A stretch of 64,000 nucleotides of DNA, taken from contig NZ_RQFA01000073.1 of the NCBI RefSeq assembly GCF_004770155.1, positions 62,001 through 126,000 of the forward strand. Direction: 5' to 3'. Shown here in pieces: positions 1 through 9,397 of the stretch. The DNA comes from Leptospira gomenensis (lineage in GTDB: Bacteria > Spirochaetota > Leptospiria > Leptospirales > Leptospiraceae). The translations under genes were made by a program, and so were the position numbers. Under the pieces are notes generated by a model, which worked only from the letters and a program-made list of their open reading frames with translations, ran no database searches and was not told the DNA's origin. How positions within the stretch are numbered: the stretch's first letter is position 1; each line of letters starts with the position of its first letter.

Positions 1-130
1 TCCCGAACTTCGGGTCAAGATATAAAAAAGGACTTTTTCGGATTCCTGGAAAATCAGGATTGAAAAAATGTGGATCAGGATCCGGAACGGTGATCCGATC
101 CTTAAAGAAAGACGGTCTTACACAACGAAA

Positions 131-1102
131 ATGGTTTCCAAACTCAATCTACTCCCATCGATTCTATTCTTTTTTCCCGTCTTTCTGTTCGCCGATCCGG
201 TTTTGGATAGCGAGTTTCTCAGAGCGGTTCAGGAAGGAGATCCTAAAAAAACGGAGATCTTGCTCCAGGCGGGGGCCAACGTGGACGCGGCGGATTCGAG
301 AGGGAAAACCGCGCTGATGATCGCCGATCATCGACCCGAGGTGGCGGAAGTGCTGATTCGCGCAGGGGCCAACGTGAACATCCAGGACAAGGATGGAATT
401 TCCGTTCTTATGGAAAGTTTATCGGGGCTTTTGGATGTGAAGGTTTTGGACATCGACGATCTCGCGGTCCCAAAACGATTGATCGAATCCGGGGCGAAAC
501 TGGAATACGTTTCCAAAACCTCGACCTCCGAAAAACCGACCTCGCTTTTGAACCTCGCTATTCGTCATTCCAATCTTGTCCTCGTTCAGTTTCTCGTGAA
601 CAATCGTGCCGACGTGAATTTCGACAAGGGAAATCCGGAAGAATTTCCCCTCTTTCTGGCGAGCGGTGCTGGAAATTCCTCCGCAAGTTTTTCGATCGTG
701 GAGTTCCTACTCAAGAATCAGGCCAAACCGGATTATACCAGTCGCCTTCACGAAAAGACGGTGGAAGGTAAAACGATACAAGCCGGAGCCGACAACGCAC
801 TCCACTATTTATCCGAAGAGCCCAATCCCGATCTGAGAATCGCCGAACTCCTGGTGAAATCGGGCACCAATCTCAATCACAGAAACGTGGAAGGAATCAC
901 TCCTCTGTTACAGGCGATCGTCAGAAAAAGATCGGCTCTGGCCGAAAAACTCCTGGAGCTGGGAGCCGATCCTTCCATCGCGGACGTTCAAGGACGCACT
1001 TGTCTGGAAGAGGCCCGCAAACACAAGTTAGACGGATTAGAAAGTCTCATATTAAAACGAATCGGCGGCTCCAAGGACAATTCGGACAAATCCGGGCTTT
1101 AA
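131..1102 (+). CDS. Secreted ankyrin-repeat protein
   Basis: Predicted exported protein of 323 aa built of ankyrin repeats, a fold that binds other proteins. The frame is open from an ATG at 68, but the ATG at 131 is preferred because it begins directly with a signal peptide (MVSKLNLLPSILFFFPVFLF, cleavage expected after FA before DPVLD). Recognisable repeats are RGKTALMIADHRPEVAEVL, VLIRAGANVNIQDKDG near the N-terminus and GITPLLQAIV, LLELGADPSIADVQG at the C-terminus; the central repeats are degenerate. No other domain is visible. The partner is unknown. It stands alone, followed by a 521-base gap. Ankyrin identity is confident; export is inferred from the hydrophobic N-terminus. Confidence 0.85.
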   Translation: MVSKLNLLPSILFFFPVFLFADPVLDSEFLRAVQEGDPKKTEILLQAGANVDAADSRGKTALMIADHRPEVAEVLIRAGANVNIQDKDGISVLMESLSGLLDVKVLDIDDLAVPKRLIESGAKLEYVSKTSTSEKPTSLLNLAIRHSNLVLVQFLVNNRADVNFDKGNPEEFPLFLASGAGNSSASFSIVEFLLKNQAKPDYTSRLHEKTVEGKTIQAGADNALHYLSEEPNPDLRIAELLVKSGTNLNHRNVEGITPLLQAIVRKRSALAEKLLELGADPSIADVQGRTCLEEARKHKLDGLESLILKRIGGSKDNSDKSGL

Positions 1103-1623
1103 GTTCTTAGCCCCGTATTCTCCGCGTTAGTCGCCGAAAAGGAAACGGAAATTCCTTTCCGATTTCCCATTCCTAATAATTTCCTTTTTTTTAAAAAGAC
1201 ATTCAAGATCAAAGCCCTCTTGCGACGAAGTATACGTTATCGCACGTTGTTTGTTGAAATTATGAAATTTATAAACGGAGAAACTCATATAACATAGGAT
1301 TATCGCAACATGAGGTCGTCGCGAAAGAATGAACACGTGTACGACGAAGAAGCGGAATATGATTCCTTTTCGGGACTTCGTTTAATCTTATCGTATACGA
1401 ATCATTTTATAAATTTTAACAAGAGAAGAATATTTCGACAGCAGGTAGTATACTCGAACGTCGCCTAACACGGGTAATTTTCGCTTAATAAATTACTGGT
1501 TGTTAGGTTCTCAGGATCTGAAATTTTTGCCATTGAACGGCTGTTAGCTTGTAAGCAATCCGTTCTACATCAGAAAAATCGAATTCGTTGGAACGACGAA
1601 TGATTCGGATTTGTACGGTATAA
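1103..1623. other. Intergenic region, no convincing gene
   Basis: AT-richer 521-base gap between the ankyrin gene and the DNA methyltransferase. A 69-codon frame on the minus strand (1127-1336) has no ribosome binding site or recognisable family and is not called. The one structured element is the hairpin at 1463-1508, annotated separately. No clear promoter was identified for the methyltransferase. Confidence 0.6.
1463..1508 (+). repeat. attC-like integron recombination hairpin
   Basis: Imperfect inverted repeat with the layout of an integron attC site. The left outer box GCCTAAC fits RYYYAAC and the right outer box GTTAGGT fits GTTRRRY; they pair over six bases plus a G:U. Inner arms GTAATTT (1474-1480) and AAATTAC (1490-1496) pair perfectly around a 9-base loop. 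Short unpaired spacers ACGG and TGGTT lie between outer and inner boxes, like the unpaired central spacer of attC. At 46 bases it is shorter than most described attC sites. No integrase gene is in the window, so if real it is a lone site. Confidence 0.35.
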
Positions 1624-3261
1624 ATGTCTCAAGAGGCCAATCGAAAAATAAAAAATAAATTTTTAGGTCAGTTTTTTACTCCCGAAAAAGTTGCGGACTT
1701 CCTAGTGGATTGGGTTCTTGGAGCGAAACGTCTCGAAGGTTTTTCGGGAGAACGCAAACGTATACTCGATCCCGCGATCGGAAACGGAGTTTTTTTTAAA
1801 AGCCTACTTGATAAACGACCCGAGATCGAAGCGGATTGGGTAGGATTCGATTTAGACGTTCAGTGTCTGGAAGCAAGTCGTTCCACTTTGGAAAACGGCA
1901 TCTCCGCTAAAAGTTCGCTTCAATTTCACGACAGGGATTTTTTGCTCGAAAACTCCGAACAAAAATTCGACGTCATTTTATGCAACCCTCCTTATAGAAA
2001 GATCAGCGATAAGGAATATTCTCGCGAATTGAATTTTCGTTTCGGAAGACATTTGGATCGAAGACTTCCGGGAACCGCCAACCTTTACGTTTTTTTTCTT
2101 CTGAAATGTTTGGATCTGATCGAGGTCGGTGGAAGAGGGGCCTTTTTGGTTCCGCAGGATTTTTTCAATTCCGGTTACGGAGTATTCATCAAAACGGCGC
2201 TACAAAAGTCGGGACTGATTCATTCTTTATTTTTGCTTTCTCCCCAAGACAGTCTCTTTGACGAAGCCGTAACGAGTTCCTGTATTCTTCTTCTGGAGAA
2301 TTCGGGTAAAACGGGAACATCGGGTTTTTTATGGACGAGGTTGAAACCTGGTTTTTTTTCCGATAAATCGGAAAGGCTTTCCGTTTCGATCGATTCCATA
2401 AAAACCGAATGGATCGAATTTCCCGATCCGGAGGCGAAGTGGAGTCCTATCTTTCATCGTCTCGAATCGAGAATGGACGTCGCCCTCGGTGCGGAAAAAT
2501 CGGAAACGACCGGTCCAAAAATTCCTTTGTTGGAGTTCGGAAAATTCACGCGAGGGATCGCCACGGGAGACAACGATTTCTTTCTTTTCACCGAAACCAT
2601 GGTCCGCGAAACCGGGATTCCGGAAAAATACTTCAAGCCATGTATTCCAAAATCTCAATATGCAAGAAATAGAATATTCCTTCGATCCGATTGGGAGGAG
2701 TTGAGTCGTAAGGGTGCGAAGGTCTGGCTTTTGGACGTTAAAAACGAACTCAATCCGGACGATTCACCCGAACTGCGCAGGTATCTCGAACAAGGGCTGA
2801 AACGCGGAGTGAATAGGAGATTTTTGCCTTCCCGAAGAAAAAATTGGTACACCCAGGAAGCGAAGGGCTCTTGTCCGATTCTGGCGTCCAGCTTTCATCG
2901 AACCGAAATCAGGATTCTTCGGAATTTCAGCGACGTCGCGCACTTGACCTGCTTTCACGGATTTAATCCCGCGCCCGGGATGGACGAATGGGTCGATCTC
3001 GTTTACGCGTATCTGATTTCCTCCCGATCCAAACTCGATCTTGAAACGAGAAGACGCGAATACGCGAGAGGATTGTGGAAAGCCGAGCCGGGAGACTTGA
3101 ATTCGCTTTTGGTTCCGGACTTTAGAAATCTCCGACCCGAGGTGCGCGAGGAACTGAAAAAATCGGTCGCCGATCTTGGGCGGGCACATTCCAATTCCCT
3201 GCACGAACTTCCGATTGTATCCGCGATCGATTCCATCTTCGAACAAACGTTTCCCGTTTGA
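1624..3261 (+). CDS. Orphan adenine-N6 DNA methyltransferase
   Basis: SAM-dependent DNA adenine methyltransferase of the Eco57I/TaqI-like (gamma) class, 545 aa. It shows GQFFTP near residue 17, SAM-binding motif [10 protein letters not shown] starting at D49, an acidic VGFDLD motif, and catalytic motif IV NPPY at residues 121-124. The C-terminal half (about 230-545) would be the target-recognition domain. No nuclease domain lies ahead of motif X and no restriction gene is adjacent, so it is either a solitary epigenetic methyltransferase or the remnant of a restriction system. Start is the first ATG; its ribosome site is weak. The attC-like hairpin 115 bases upstream hints at acquisition. Function is confident, target sequence unknown. 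Confidence 0.88.
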   Translation: MSQEANRKIKNKFLGQFFTPEKVADFLVDWVLGAKRLEGFSGERKRILDPAIGNGVFFKSLLDKRPEIEADWVGFDLDVQCLEASRSTLENGISAKSSLQFHDRDFLLENSEQKFDVILCNPPYRKISDKEYSRELNFRFGRHLDRRLPGTANLYVFFLLKCLDLIEVGGRGAFLVPQDFFNSGYGVFIKTALQKSGLIHSLFLLSPQDSLFDEAVTSSCILLLENSGKTGTSGFLWTRLKPGFFSDKSERLSVSIDSIKTEWIEFPDPEAKWSPIFHRLESRMDVALGAEKSETTGPKIPLLEFGKFTRGIATGDNDFFLFTETMVRETGIPEKYFKPCIPKSQYARNRIFLRSDWEELSRKGAKVWLLDVKNELNPDDSPELRRYLEQGLKRGVNRRFLPSRRKNWYTQEAKGSCPILASSFHRTEIRILRNFSDVAHLTCFHGFNPAPGMDEWVDLVYAYLISSRSKLDLETRRREYARGLWKAEPGDLNSLLVPDFRNLRPEVREELKKSVADLGRAHSNSLHELPIVSAIDSIFEQTFPV

Positions 3262-3325
3262 TCTCAGTCAATTTTGACTTGATCGTAAGTGCGGAGAAAT
3301 CGATGCTTCCCAGTCGAAGGTTGTC

Positions 3326-3988
3326 ATGTTGCAAAAATCCACTCTCGATTTTCTCAAAAAACTGGCCAAGAACAACGATAAGGTTTGGCTCGATTCCCAT
3401 AAGGATCTTTACACGACCGCTAAAAACGATTTCGAAAACGTCGTTGCGGAATTGATCGTGGGACTTGCAAAAGTTAACCCCGATTTGGCGGGAGTTGATC
3501 CTAAAAAATGTATCTTTCGGATCCATCGGGACGTGCGTTTTTCCAAAAATAAGGAGCCGTATAAGACCAATTTCGGAGCGAGTATCGGCTCTTCCGGCAA
3601 GGACCTCGGTCGTCCGTTGTTTTACGCGCACGTTCAACCCGGCGGAGAATCCTTTCTCGCCGGCGGTCTTTATATGCCCGATTCGCAGACTTTGCGTAAA
3701 GTGCGCGAGTATATATTAGAAGATTCTAAAAAACTAAAGAAGATCGTTTCCGAAAAACGGTTCGCCTCGGAGTTCGGCGGTCTTTCCGATATGAAATTAA
3801 AGACGGCTCCCAAAGGTTTCGCTAAAGATCATCCCGATCTGGAGTGGATCCAATTTACGAGTTATATCGTTGAGAAAAAACTGAAGGACGAAGACGTTCT
3901 TTCCAAAAATTTCGTCAAAAACGCGGTGGAGTCGTATAAAATTCTACAACCGTTGTTAAACTATCTGAATACGGCGATCCTTAGATAG
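3326..3988 (+). CDS. DUF2461 family protein
   Basis: Conserved protein of 220 aa that matches the DUF2461 (TIGR02453) pattern along its whole length: an N-terminal FLKKLAKNNDKVWLDSHKD, then a basic FRIHRDVRFSKNKEPYKTNFG block and FYAHVQPGGESFLAGGLYMP, all typical of the family. The biochemical role of the family is unknown; no signal peptide or membrane segment is seen, so it is probably cytoplasmic. The ATG at 3326 has GAAGG about 8 bases upstream. The stop overlaps the end of the convergent lipoprotein gene by 8 bases. Family assignment confident. Confidence 0.85.
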   Translation: MLQKSTLDFLKKLAKNNDKVWLDSHKDLYTTAKNDFENVVAELIVGLAKVNPDLAGVDPKKCIFRIHRDVRFSKNKEPYKTNFGASIGSSGKDLGRPLFYAHVQPGGESFLAGGLYMPDSQTLRKVREYILEDSKKLKKIVSEKRFASEFGGLSDMKLKTAPKGFAKDHPDLEWIQFTSYIVEKKLKDEDVLSKNFVKNAVESYKILQPLLNYLNTAILR

Positions 3989-4916
3989 AATCCGTTCCGT
4001 ATATTTTGTCGAGATTTTCGAAACCGGAGTGTTTGAGTTTACACGAGGAATACAACAGTAAAATCCGAGCGTATTCGTACGAGTTTACGTCCGTTATACA
4101 ACGTTCCGTCATTTGTACGTTGTAATTCCAAGCCGCCAAAACGTATCCCGAGTCATGGATCTCTTCCACACAAATGTCCAGCGAGTTTCGAGTGTATTTT
4201 GCGTCGGGTTCCAATTTTAGGGCCGTCGTAAAGTTTACCGGAGCCGCTAAGGCGTTCAAAAAACGAAGATTGGCGGCAAAAGCGCGGTCCATTTCCACAT
4301 AACTCGCTTCTGCCAGAGAAATACGATAACTTTGACCGGGCATTCCTTCGCAACCTATATAAGCGAAATTGAATGTTTCGCTTCCGACCTCCAGTGTTTG
4401 CGGGGAATTCGGAGGTAGGTCCGAAAAAAATCCGGAAGGAAAACCGGATCCGTTCGCGCTTTCATCGGTTCCAGTGCTCAGTCTGCAAATCGTTTGTTCG
4501 ACTTGGTCCGGATCGTTTCTTTCGAATCGGATCGATACGGTTCCTACGGTTGCGTTCGTTCGTATTTGAAATACGTCGATGTCTCCGTTCGCTTCTATGG
4601 AACCGGTTATTTCCGCGAAGGGGTTTCGGGAGGGATTGAAATCGAACGTTTGTGGTGTTGCGTAGAGGTCGTTCGGTTCCGTGTCATCCAAACGTTCCGG
4701 CGGATTTGTCGCGGTTCCGTATCCCGTATTGCAAGAGGAGTTTTGAACAAGAGACGGAAGTCCGACCGTTTCATAGGTCGAAATGATCCGGATCTCTTCC
4801 TGAATTTTTTGAATCGCTTCGTTTCCAAACACGAAATCATTCCCCGTGTTTTTACAATTTAGGATTCCCAAGAAGAGGTAGAAGACGATAAGAGGAGAAG
4901 TCTTAGTTGATTTCAT
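3981..4916 (-). CDS. Lipoprotein with PPC-like beta domain
   Basis: Predicted lipoprotein of 311 aa: signal sequence with lipobox LGILNC (Cys21), so it is probably anchored in a membrane facing the periplasm or surface. Residues about 80-200 contain EPNDLYATPQTFDF, ITGSIEANGDIDVFQI and a following beta-rich stretch, the layout of bacterial pre-peptidase C-terminal (PPC) domains, which are accessory beta-sandwich modules in secreted proteins. The C-terminal 100 residues include several Cys and the motif YARILLLYSSCK; I do not recognise them. The gene converges with the DUF2461 gene, overlapping by 8 bases. PPC resemblance is an inference from the motif spacing. Confidence 0.75.
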   Translation of the reverse strand: MKSTKTSPLIVFYLFLGILNCKNTGNDFVFGNEAIQKIQEEIRIISTYETVGLPSLVQNSSCNTGYGTATNPPERLDDTEPNDLYATPQTFDFNPSRNPFAEITGSIEANGDIDVFQIRTNATVGTVSIRFERNDPDQVEQTICRLSTGTDESANGSGFPSGFFSDLPPNSPQTLEVGSETFNFAYIGCEGMPGQSYRISLAEASYVEMDRAFAANLRFLNALAAPVNFTTALKLEPDAKYTRNSLDICVEEIHDSGYVLAAWNYNVQMTERCITDVNSYEYARILLLYSSCKLKHSGFENLDKIYGTDSI

Positions 4917-5050
4917 ATTCGCTTGTTGAACCTGAACCAGTTGTTCTTCGGATTTCTTTCTATGATCGATTTAATATGGTTACAATTCGAAAAACGTAAT
5001 GTCTTATTATAATTATATGAAGATTGGCGGGATACGGTCAGGGATTCGAA

Positions 5051-5089
5051 CCGATTTTCGATTTTTTTTTTCGAAAAACCGAAAATCGG
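5051..5089. terminator. Hairpin downstream of the channel gene
   Basis: Inverted repeat with 10-base arms CCGATTTTCG and CGAAAATCGG around a T-rich loop that itself contains self-complementary TTTTTCGAAAAA. It lies about 60 bases past the end of the minus-strand channel gene and upstream of the minus-strand lipoprotein gene. It probably separates the two transcripts, but it lacks a classical T-tract on the minus strand. Confidence 0.4.
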
Positions 5090-5149
5090 CGCGCTTTGGT
5101 TTACGGATGATTTGTGCCGTGATCGGAGCGAGATCGATCGTTTCCGATT

Positions 5150-7108
5150 TTACGTTTGATCTTCCGCCAATACGATCAGCGCATCCTCCGCCGTGATTCG
5201 GAAGGAATCACCTTTTTCCGGGATGAGATGGACGCCGTATCCGCATTCTTCGTTTTTTTCCTCGGACGCGATACGAATTCCGAAACAGGTTTCTCCCCGT
5301 TTGAGCGCGGCTCCGACCAGATCGGCGAAGCTGAGTGTGATCGGTAGATTTTCGAAATATAAGGTGGCCGGTTTAAGATAGATTTCGCTTCCTTCCGGGC
5401 TGAATAGATTTTCGTAAACGCGCATAACGTCGGGTTCCTGCGAAACCTGCGCCATCATTTTCGATACGAACTGGTTGGAGATCAGAAAATCCTTTACGCC
5501 GGTTTCAAGAACGATTTCCGTATTTTCGGAATTCATGATTTCGGTGATGAGTTGTGTGTTCGGTTGATTGCCGGATTTGAACGCGTATCGTTTGAAATAT
5601 TGTCTAAAGCGTAATAGTAACGATATCGTCTGTGCGTCCACTTCCTCGATATTCTCCTTTTCTTCGGCGAGGAATATTACGGAATCGTAAGATTCGGGAG
5701 CGAGTCGTTTCATCACCGATTCCTGCGAGAGGTCCGCTTGAAAGGAGCGTAACGTGATCTTCGGATATTTTTTCTTAAGTCTGACCATGGAGGATTTGAA
5801 TTCGTCGTCGATCTGTTTTACGAGAACGTCGATGGTGGATCCGGGGGAAACGAATTTCGCGTATTCTTCCACGATCAGAGGGCTTTTGGAGTTCCAACCT
5901 ACGATGAGTTGTTTGTCTACCGGGTTGTTCCGTTTTTTCTTCGGCTGAGGAAAGTCTTTGGGCGACGCAACGGCCGAACTTAAATAGCGGATTTTGGAAT
6001 CGTCTTCCGCGAGCAATACGGCGTCCTCCGAATTTTCCGGTACGTAATCGGAGGAAGGATTGAGCAGAATTTCACCGTCCTCCTTTCTAAATCCGAGAGG
6101 GACCGATTCGTTAAACCGAAATGAAATTTCCCGAAAGTTCAGTCCACCCCATCCGGATGTCGGCTTATAAAAGTATATTTCATCCCCTTCGAATCCCACG
6201 AGATTGGAATATACGACCGCGAGTCCGGAGGTTCTGGATGTTTGAACCAACAACTTGGAGAGAATCGTTCTTTCGTCCATTACCTGGATCGAATCGGATA
6301 ATTCCTGCGCGATTCTTCGATTGTCTTCGCTATATAATTCCGCTACGATCGGAGGTAGTTCGCGTTCGGATCCGCCTAACGCGACTAAGGCCATCAAGGT
6401 CTTTAAAACCTTGGCGTCGCCGATGTTTCTTCCTTCTTTGGAATCTTCGTCTCCGGACGAATTGAGGACCAATACCGATTTCGCTTTTCCGGCGTTGACT
6501 TTTCTCAGTGAGTGTAGGCTGGACGGCGTTCCCGATCTGGTTATGATCTTGGTGGTTTTTCTTTCCTGAAGATTTTCCGCGAGGTAGTCGTCCATTTCCT
6601 CCTTATCCTCTTCGGCGAGAATCGTTACGACCGCTCTTGACTCCGACTCGTTGGCTTCTATCAGCTCCTTTACGATTTCCACGACTCGAATTCCGAATCC
6701 AAGAATGATCGTATGATCATTTTCTAATACGTCGCTTTTGCCCTTACGTAGATCCTGGATTTTTTGGTCGAATTGATTGGTGATGAACGCGACCAAACTC
6801 GAAAAAAGAACCAATCCTAAAAACACGGTGAGTATTCCGGTCGTTTTGTTGAACCAATTGGATTCTCCGTCTTCCGCCACGGCACCCGCGTCGGAGATCT
6901 GTAAAAACACCCTCCACAGAAATTCACCCGATCCGTGTACGGATTCGTCCGGGAAAATCAGTCCGCCGATTAGACGAACGATCGATAACAGTAAAAATGC
7001 GACCAGAAACAGCGTGATCAAGGCGATGAATACGGAACCTCCTCCTCTGGACATAAAGTTGTCGAAGTGGTAGCGGAGTTTGTCGGAGAATTTTGGATTG
7101 GATTTCAT
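5150..7108 (-). CDS. CASTOR/POLLUX-like ion channel with RCK domains
   Basis: Membrane protein of 652 aa resembling the CASTOR/POLLUX (DMI1) channel family. A first transmembrane helix (about 26-50) is followed by a pore-loop candidate FLQISDAGAVAEDG (69-82); the DAG resembles the ADAG/ADSG filter of the plant channels. A second helix (about 91-113) leads into RCK-like regulatory domains: HTIILGFGIRVVEIVKELIE (from 132) opens a first Rossmann module and KQLIVGWNSKSPLIVEEYAK a second. The expected role is gating of monovalent or divalent cations by a cytoplasmic ligand. It is monocistronic. Family assignment is good; ion selectivity cannot be read from the sequence. Confidence 0.8.
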   Translation of the reverse strand: MKSNPKFSDKLRYHFDNFMSRGGGSVFIALITLFLVAFLLLSIVRLIGGLIFPDESVHGSGEFLWRVFLQISDAGAVAEDGESNWFNKTTGILTVFLGLVLFSSLVAFITNQFDQKIQDLRKGKSDVLENDHTIILGFGIRVVEIVKELIEANESESRAVVTILAEEDKEEMDDYLAENLQERKTTKIITRSGTPSSLHSLRKVNAGKAKSVLVLNSSGDEDSKEGRNIGDAKVLKTLMALVALGGSERELPPIVAELYSEDNRRIAQELSDSIQVMDERTILSKLLVQTSRTSGLAVVYSNLVGFEGDEIYFYKPTSGWGGLNFREISFRFNESVPLGFRKEDGEILLNPSSDYVPENSEDAVLLAEDDSKIRYLSSAVASPKDFPQPKKKRNNPVDKQLIVGWNSKSPLIVEEYAKFVSPGSTIDVLVKQIDDEFKSSMVRLKKKYPKITLRSFQADLSQESVMKRLAPESYDSVIFLAEEKENIEEVDAQTISLLLRFRQYFKRYAFKSGNQPNTQLITEIMNSENTEIVLETGVKDFLISNQFVSKMMAQVSQEPDVMRVYENLFSPEGSEIYLKPATLYFENLPITLSFADLVGAALKRGETCFGIRIASEEKNEECGYGVHLIPEKGDSFRITAEDALIVLAEDQT

Positions 7109-7178
7109 GCGTGGAGAATGGAATTTTATCCCTGCAATTTATCAAATGGAAAATAAATTCTTAGTAAAAATTCGAAAT

Positions 7179-7242
7179 GTAGGAACTCCTGAAAAAACTG
7201 GGATTCGGGAAAGTTCTCCCGGGTCCGTGTGGGAACTCACAC
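7179..7242. repeat. Diverged two-motif repeat (GTAGGAACTCC / GTGTGGGAACTCACAC)
   Basis: Intergenic sequence with GTAGGAACTCC at 7179 and the near-palindrome GTGTGGGAACTCACAC at 7227-7242. The two motifs start 48 bases apart, close to the unit length of the arrays at 21.8 and 27.7 kb, whose units carry the same GGGAACTC core on the minus strand. The spacer is GAAAAAACTGGGATTCGGG-like and is diverged from the array units. It reads as a two-unit, degraded relative of those arrays. Confidence 0.5.
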
Positions 7243-7346
7243 GATTTCGCGTAAAACGGGCGGATGCAGGCCGATGTTATCGGGGAGAATTTCGTGAAAA
7301 ACGTAGGAGATCCCATCCCGACTTCCTAATATCGTTTCGTTTTCGA

Positions 7347-7793
7347 TTAACGCGTCGATAAAAACAAACAAACGGAAAGAAACAGACACAGGGGGGAATA
7401 AAATATAGAGTCCGCTTCCGCAAAATCGGTCCCGGAAACGCTCTTAAAAAAACCGACAAAACGAAAGTCGCCGATCGCTCTCAAAAGAAAAACAAAGGAT
7501 AAAAAATAAATTCCGTATCGAACGACGTGTTCCGGAATCGGAAGAAACAAGCGCAGTTTCCAGCCGATCGGAAGAACGGAAGCGACAAACAAGAGTAAGG
7601 CGACCGCAAGCGTGGAAATTTTTCCGGGAACGAACGCAGGCTTCCCCTTCCACTCGGGAACGGCACGGTTTTTTCCGTAGTTCCCTCCCGCGGCCCAATA
7701 AAAATGCAATGAGGAAAGAGAGAAGAGAATCCATCCTCCCGTCCAAGAAGCGATCCAAGAAATCCAATCCCAACGAATCTCCGGTTCGGTCAT
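7347..7793 (-). CDS. DUF3995 membrane protein
   Basis: Small integral membrane protein, 148 aa, with about four transmembrane segments. The stretch [18 protein letters not shown] followed by a P-rich loop and [16 protein letters not shown] is the signature of DUF3995, whose function is unknown. Its start overlaps the stop of the MarR gene by four bases (ATGA), so the two are translationally coupled and it is the last gene of the leftward operon. No enzymatic motif is visible. Role in the operon unknown; a membrane or transport function is only a guess. Confidence 0.75.
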   Translation of the reverse strand: MTEPEIRWDWISWIASWTGGWILFSLSSLHFYWAAGGNYGKNRAVPEWKGKPAFVPGKISTLAVALLLFVASVLPIGWKLRLFLPIPEHVVRYGIYFLSFVFLLRAIGDFRFVGFFKSVSGTDFAEADSIFYSPLCLFLSVCLFLSTR

Positions 7794-8245
7794 TGGATCA
7801 AATCGGCGTTGGCCCCATCCGGATTTTGATTGTTGTAGAGTTTCACCAAAAGACGGACCAATTCCTTTTTTTCCGTTTCCGAAAATCCCTTATACAAGTT
7901 GTTGACCAACGATCGGGAAATTCCGAGCAGAACGGGGCGTACGGTGAATGCTTTTTGAGTCAATTCCAGATGTACGATTCTTTGGTCTTCCGGATCCCGA
8001 ATCCGTTCTACGTAACCGAGGGACTCCAGTTTATCAACAAGAGCGGTTAACGTGGACTTGTCCCGGTTGATCATCTTGGCGATTTCCTGCATCTGGGCCC
8101 GTTTCTTCTTGATCAAAGCGAAAAGAATATCCGCGTGTGTCGTCGAAATGGCACCCAGGCCTTTTTCCTTCAGTTCCGCGTTGAGATGTTTGTGGAACTC
8201 GTCTCGAATTCTCGAGACAACATAGATGATCAGTCTAGGACTCAT
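7790..8245 (-). CDS. MarR family transcriptional regulator
   Basis: Winged-helix DNA-binding regulator, 151 aa. The central HTH reads [28 protein letters not shown] and the wing [18 protein letters not shown], both diagnostic of MarR/SlyA proteins, which dimerise and usually repress their own operon until a small ligand binds. The gene lies between the MaoC hydratase gene (30 bases upstream) and the DUF3995 gene (ATGA overlap), so it probably autoregulates this set. Ligand unknown. Length and HTH position are normal for the family. Confidence 0.92.
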   Translation of the reverse strand: MSPRLIIYVVSRIRDEFHKHLNAELKEKGLGAISTTHADILFALIKKKRAQMQEIAKMINRDKSTLTALVDKLESLGYVERIRDPEDQRIVHLELTQKAFTVRPVLLGISRSLVNNLYKGFSETEKKELVRLLVKLYNNQNPDGANADLIQ

Positions 8246-8275
8246 AGTTTACCTAATTTAAAAAGAATTTTTTAA

Positions 8276-8740
8276 TCAGGCAAATTGATACAGGTAGATA
8301 ACCTCTCCGATTGCGGCCGCTTTTGCGGAACCTTCGGTTTCGAAGGTCATTTTTAGGGTCATCCGTGCGGTTCCTCTCAAGTCCTTTAACTCGATCAGTT
8401 CCGCTTTCAGTCTCAATTTGCTTCCTACCTTTACGGGTTCCAGAAACCGGAGTTTCTCCATCCCGTAATTTATCCCCATTTTAATATTCTTTAATTCTAA
8501 TATTTGTGAAAGTAGATAGGGAGCCATGGATAAAGTAAGATATCCGTGCGCGATGGTTCCTCCGAACGGGGATTCCTTGGCGGCTCTCGCCGGATCCGTA
8601 TGGATCCACTGATGATCCAAGGTCGCTTCCGCGAATTTGTTCACCTGTTCCTGGGAAATCGTATGATACTCGGAAACACCGATTTCCTTACCCGTATACG
8701 CCTCGAGTTCCGCAAAGCTGGATAATACTACCTTTGCCAT
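8276..8740 (-). CDS. MaoC family hydratase
   Basis: Hot-dog fold enzyme of 154 aa in the MaoC/(R)-enoyl-CoA hydratase group. The family motif is clear: [28 protein letters not shown], in which the D and H of the DxxxxH hydratase signature sit at about residues 42-47, followed by GYLTLSM. Substrates in the family are 2-enoyl-CoA thioesters, used in fatty-acid or PHA metabolism; the exact substrate here is not visible. It belongs to the leftward operon with a CsgG-like lipoprotein upstream (12 bases) and a MarR regulator downstream. Confidence 0.9.
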   Translation of the reverse strand: MAKVVLSSFAELEAYTGKEIGVSEYHTISQEQVNKFAEATLDHQWIHTDPARAAKESPFGGTIAHGYLTLSMAPYLLSQILELKNIKMGINYGMEKLRFLEPVKVGSKLRLKAELIELKDLRGTARMTLKMTFETEGSAKAAAIGEVIYLYQFA

Positions 8741-8752
8741 GACATTCTCCTT

Positions 8753-9397
8753 TTACTCCGTTTTTTGTATCAATCTGTTTGTCAGCTGTTCGAATATCTC
8801 GGATTCCAGAATGGATAAGTCGATGTTGTCTTGATGACCGAACGCTTTTCCCGAAAAGATTCCTTTCCAAAGAATCGATCCGCTGTCCACGTCCATCGCC
8901 TTGACGGTCAATTCGAGAATGGAATTCCCCGATGCCGTTCCGTAATCCGTCATTTCCGTGAACACGGCCACTTCGCCTTTGAGTTGTTTGGCGATCTTGA
9001 TCCCTGTTTCTTCGGTGAAGTTTTTTTCGGTCTCTAATACGTTACGGAACTGCCTTTCCGCATTGTATTTTTCCTGGATATTTCCTCCGTAATTGAGAAT
9101 CGCCAATTCCAGTTTTTCGAAACTTCTGGATTCGACGAACTTTTTCTGGTCCGCACTTTGTTCTTTCATTAACCAACCGGAACGCACTTGCACCGGAAAG
9201 ACTACGTGTTTGGATTTTTTTTGAGGAGTGAATCCTCTGCGTACGAAGACGGTTCCTAAGATCGTATTTTTGGAAGTGGAACAATCCGTAAAAACGAAAA
9301 ACAGAAAAAGAAAAAAGATCCAAATCCGCGGAGAAGAAAAACGAGACGAAGGATTCGTTTTCAGGGAAAAGTAATTTTTAACACAGACCGATAGCAA
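8753..9397 (-). CDS. CsgG/LpoB-like lipoprotein, TTG start proposed
   Basis: Predicted lipoprotein of about 214 aa. The frame is open up to an ATG at 9673, but the hydrophobic stretch with lipobox FVFTDC would then lie 130 residues in. A TTG at 9397 has GAGGGG five to nine bases upstream and places the lipobox Cys at residue 39 behind a basic n-region, so it is preferred; the exact start remains uncertain. The mature part ([39 protein letters not shown]) has the alternating pattern of the CsgG/LpoB/TolB-N-like fold found in envelope-assembly lipoproteins. First gene of the leftward operon. Function unproven. Confidence 0.6.
   Translation of the reverse strand: MLSVCVKNYFSLKTNPSSRFSSPRIWIFFLFLFFVFTDCSTSKNTILGTVFVRRGFTPQKKSKHVVFPVQVRSGWLMKEQSADQKKFVESRSFEKLELAILNYGGNIQEKYNAERQFRNVLETEKNFTEETGIKIAKQLKGEVAVFTEMTDYGTASGNSILELTVKAMDVDSGSILWKGIFSGKAFGHQDNIDLSILESEIFEQLTNRLIQKTE

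Noticed and set aside
1127..1336. Minus-strand 69-codon frame
   Set aside because: No ribosome site, no recognised family, Cys/Arg/Lys-rich translation of AT-rich sequence.
3265..3280. AGTCAA/TTGACT hairpin as terminator of the methyltransferase gene or as a second attC
   Set aside because: Only a 6-base stem, no T-tract, and outer boxes do not fit RYYYAAC/GTTRRRY.
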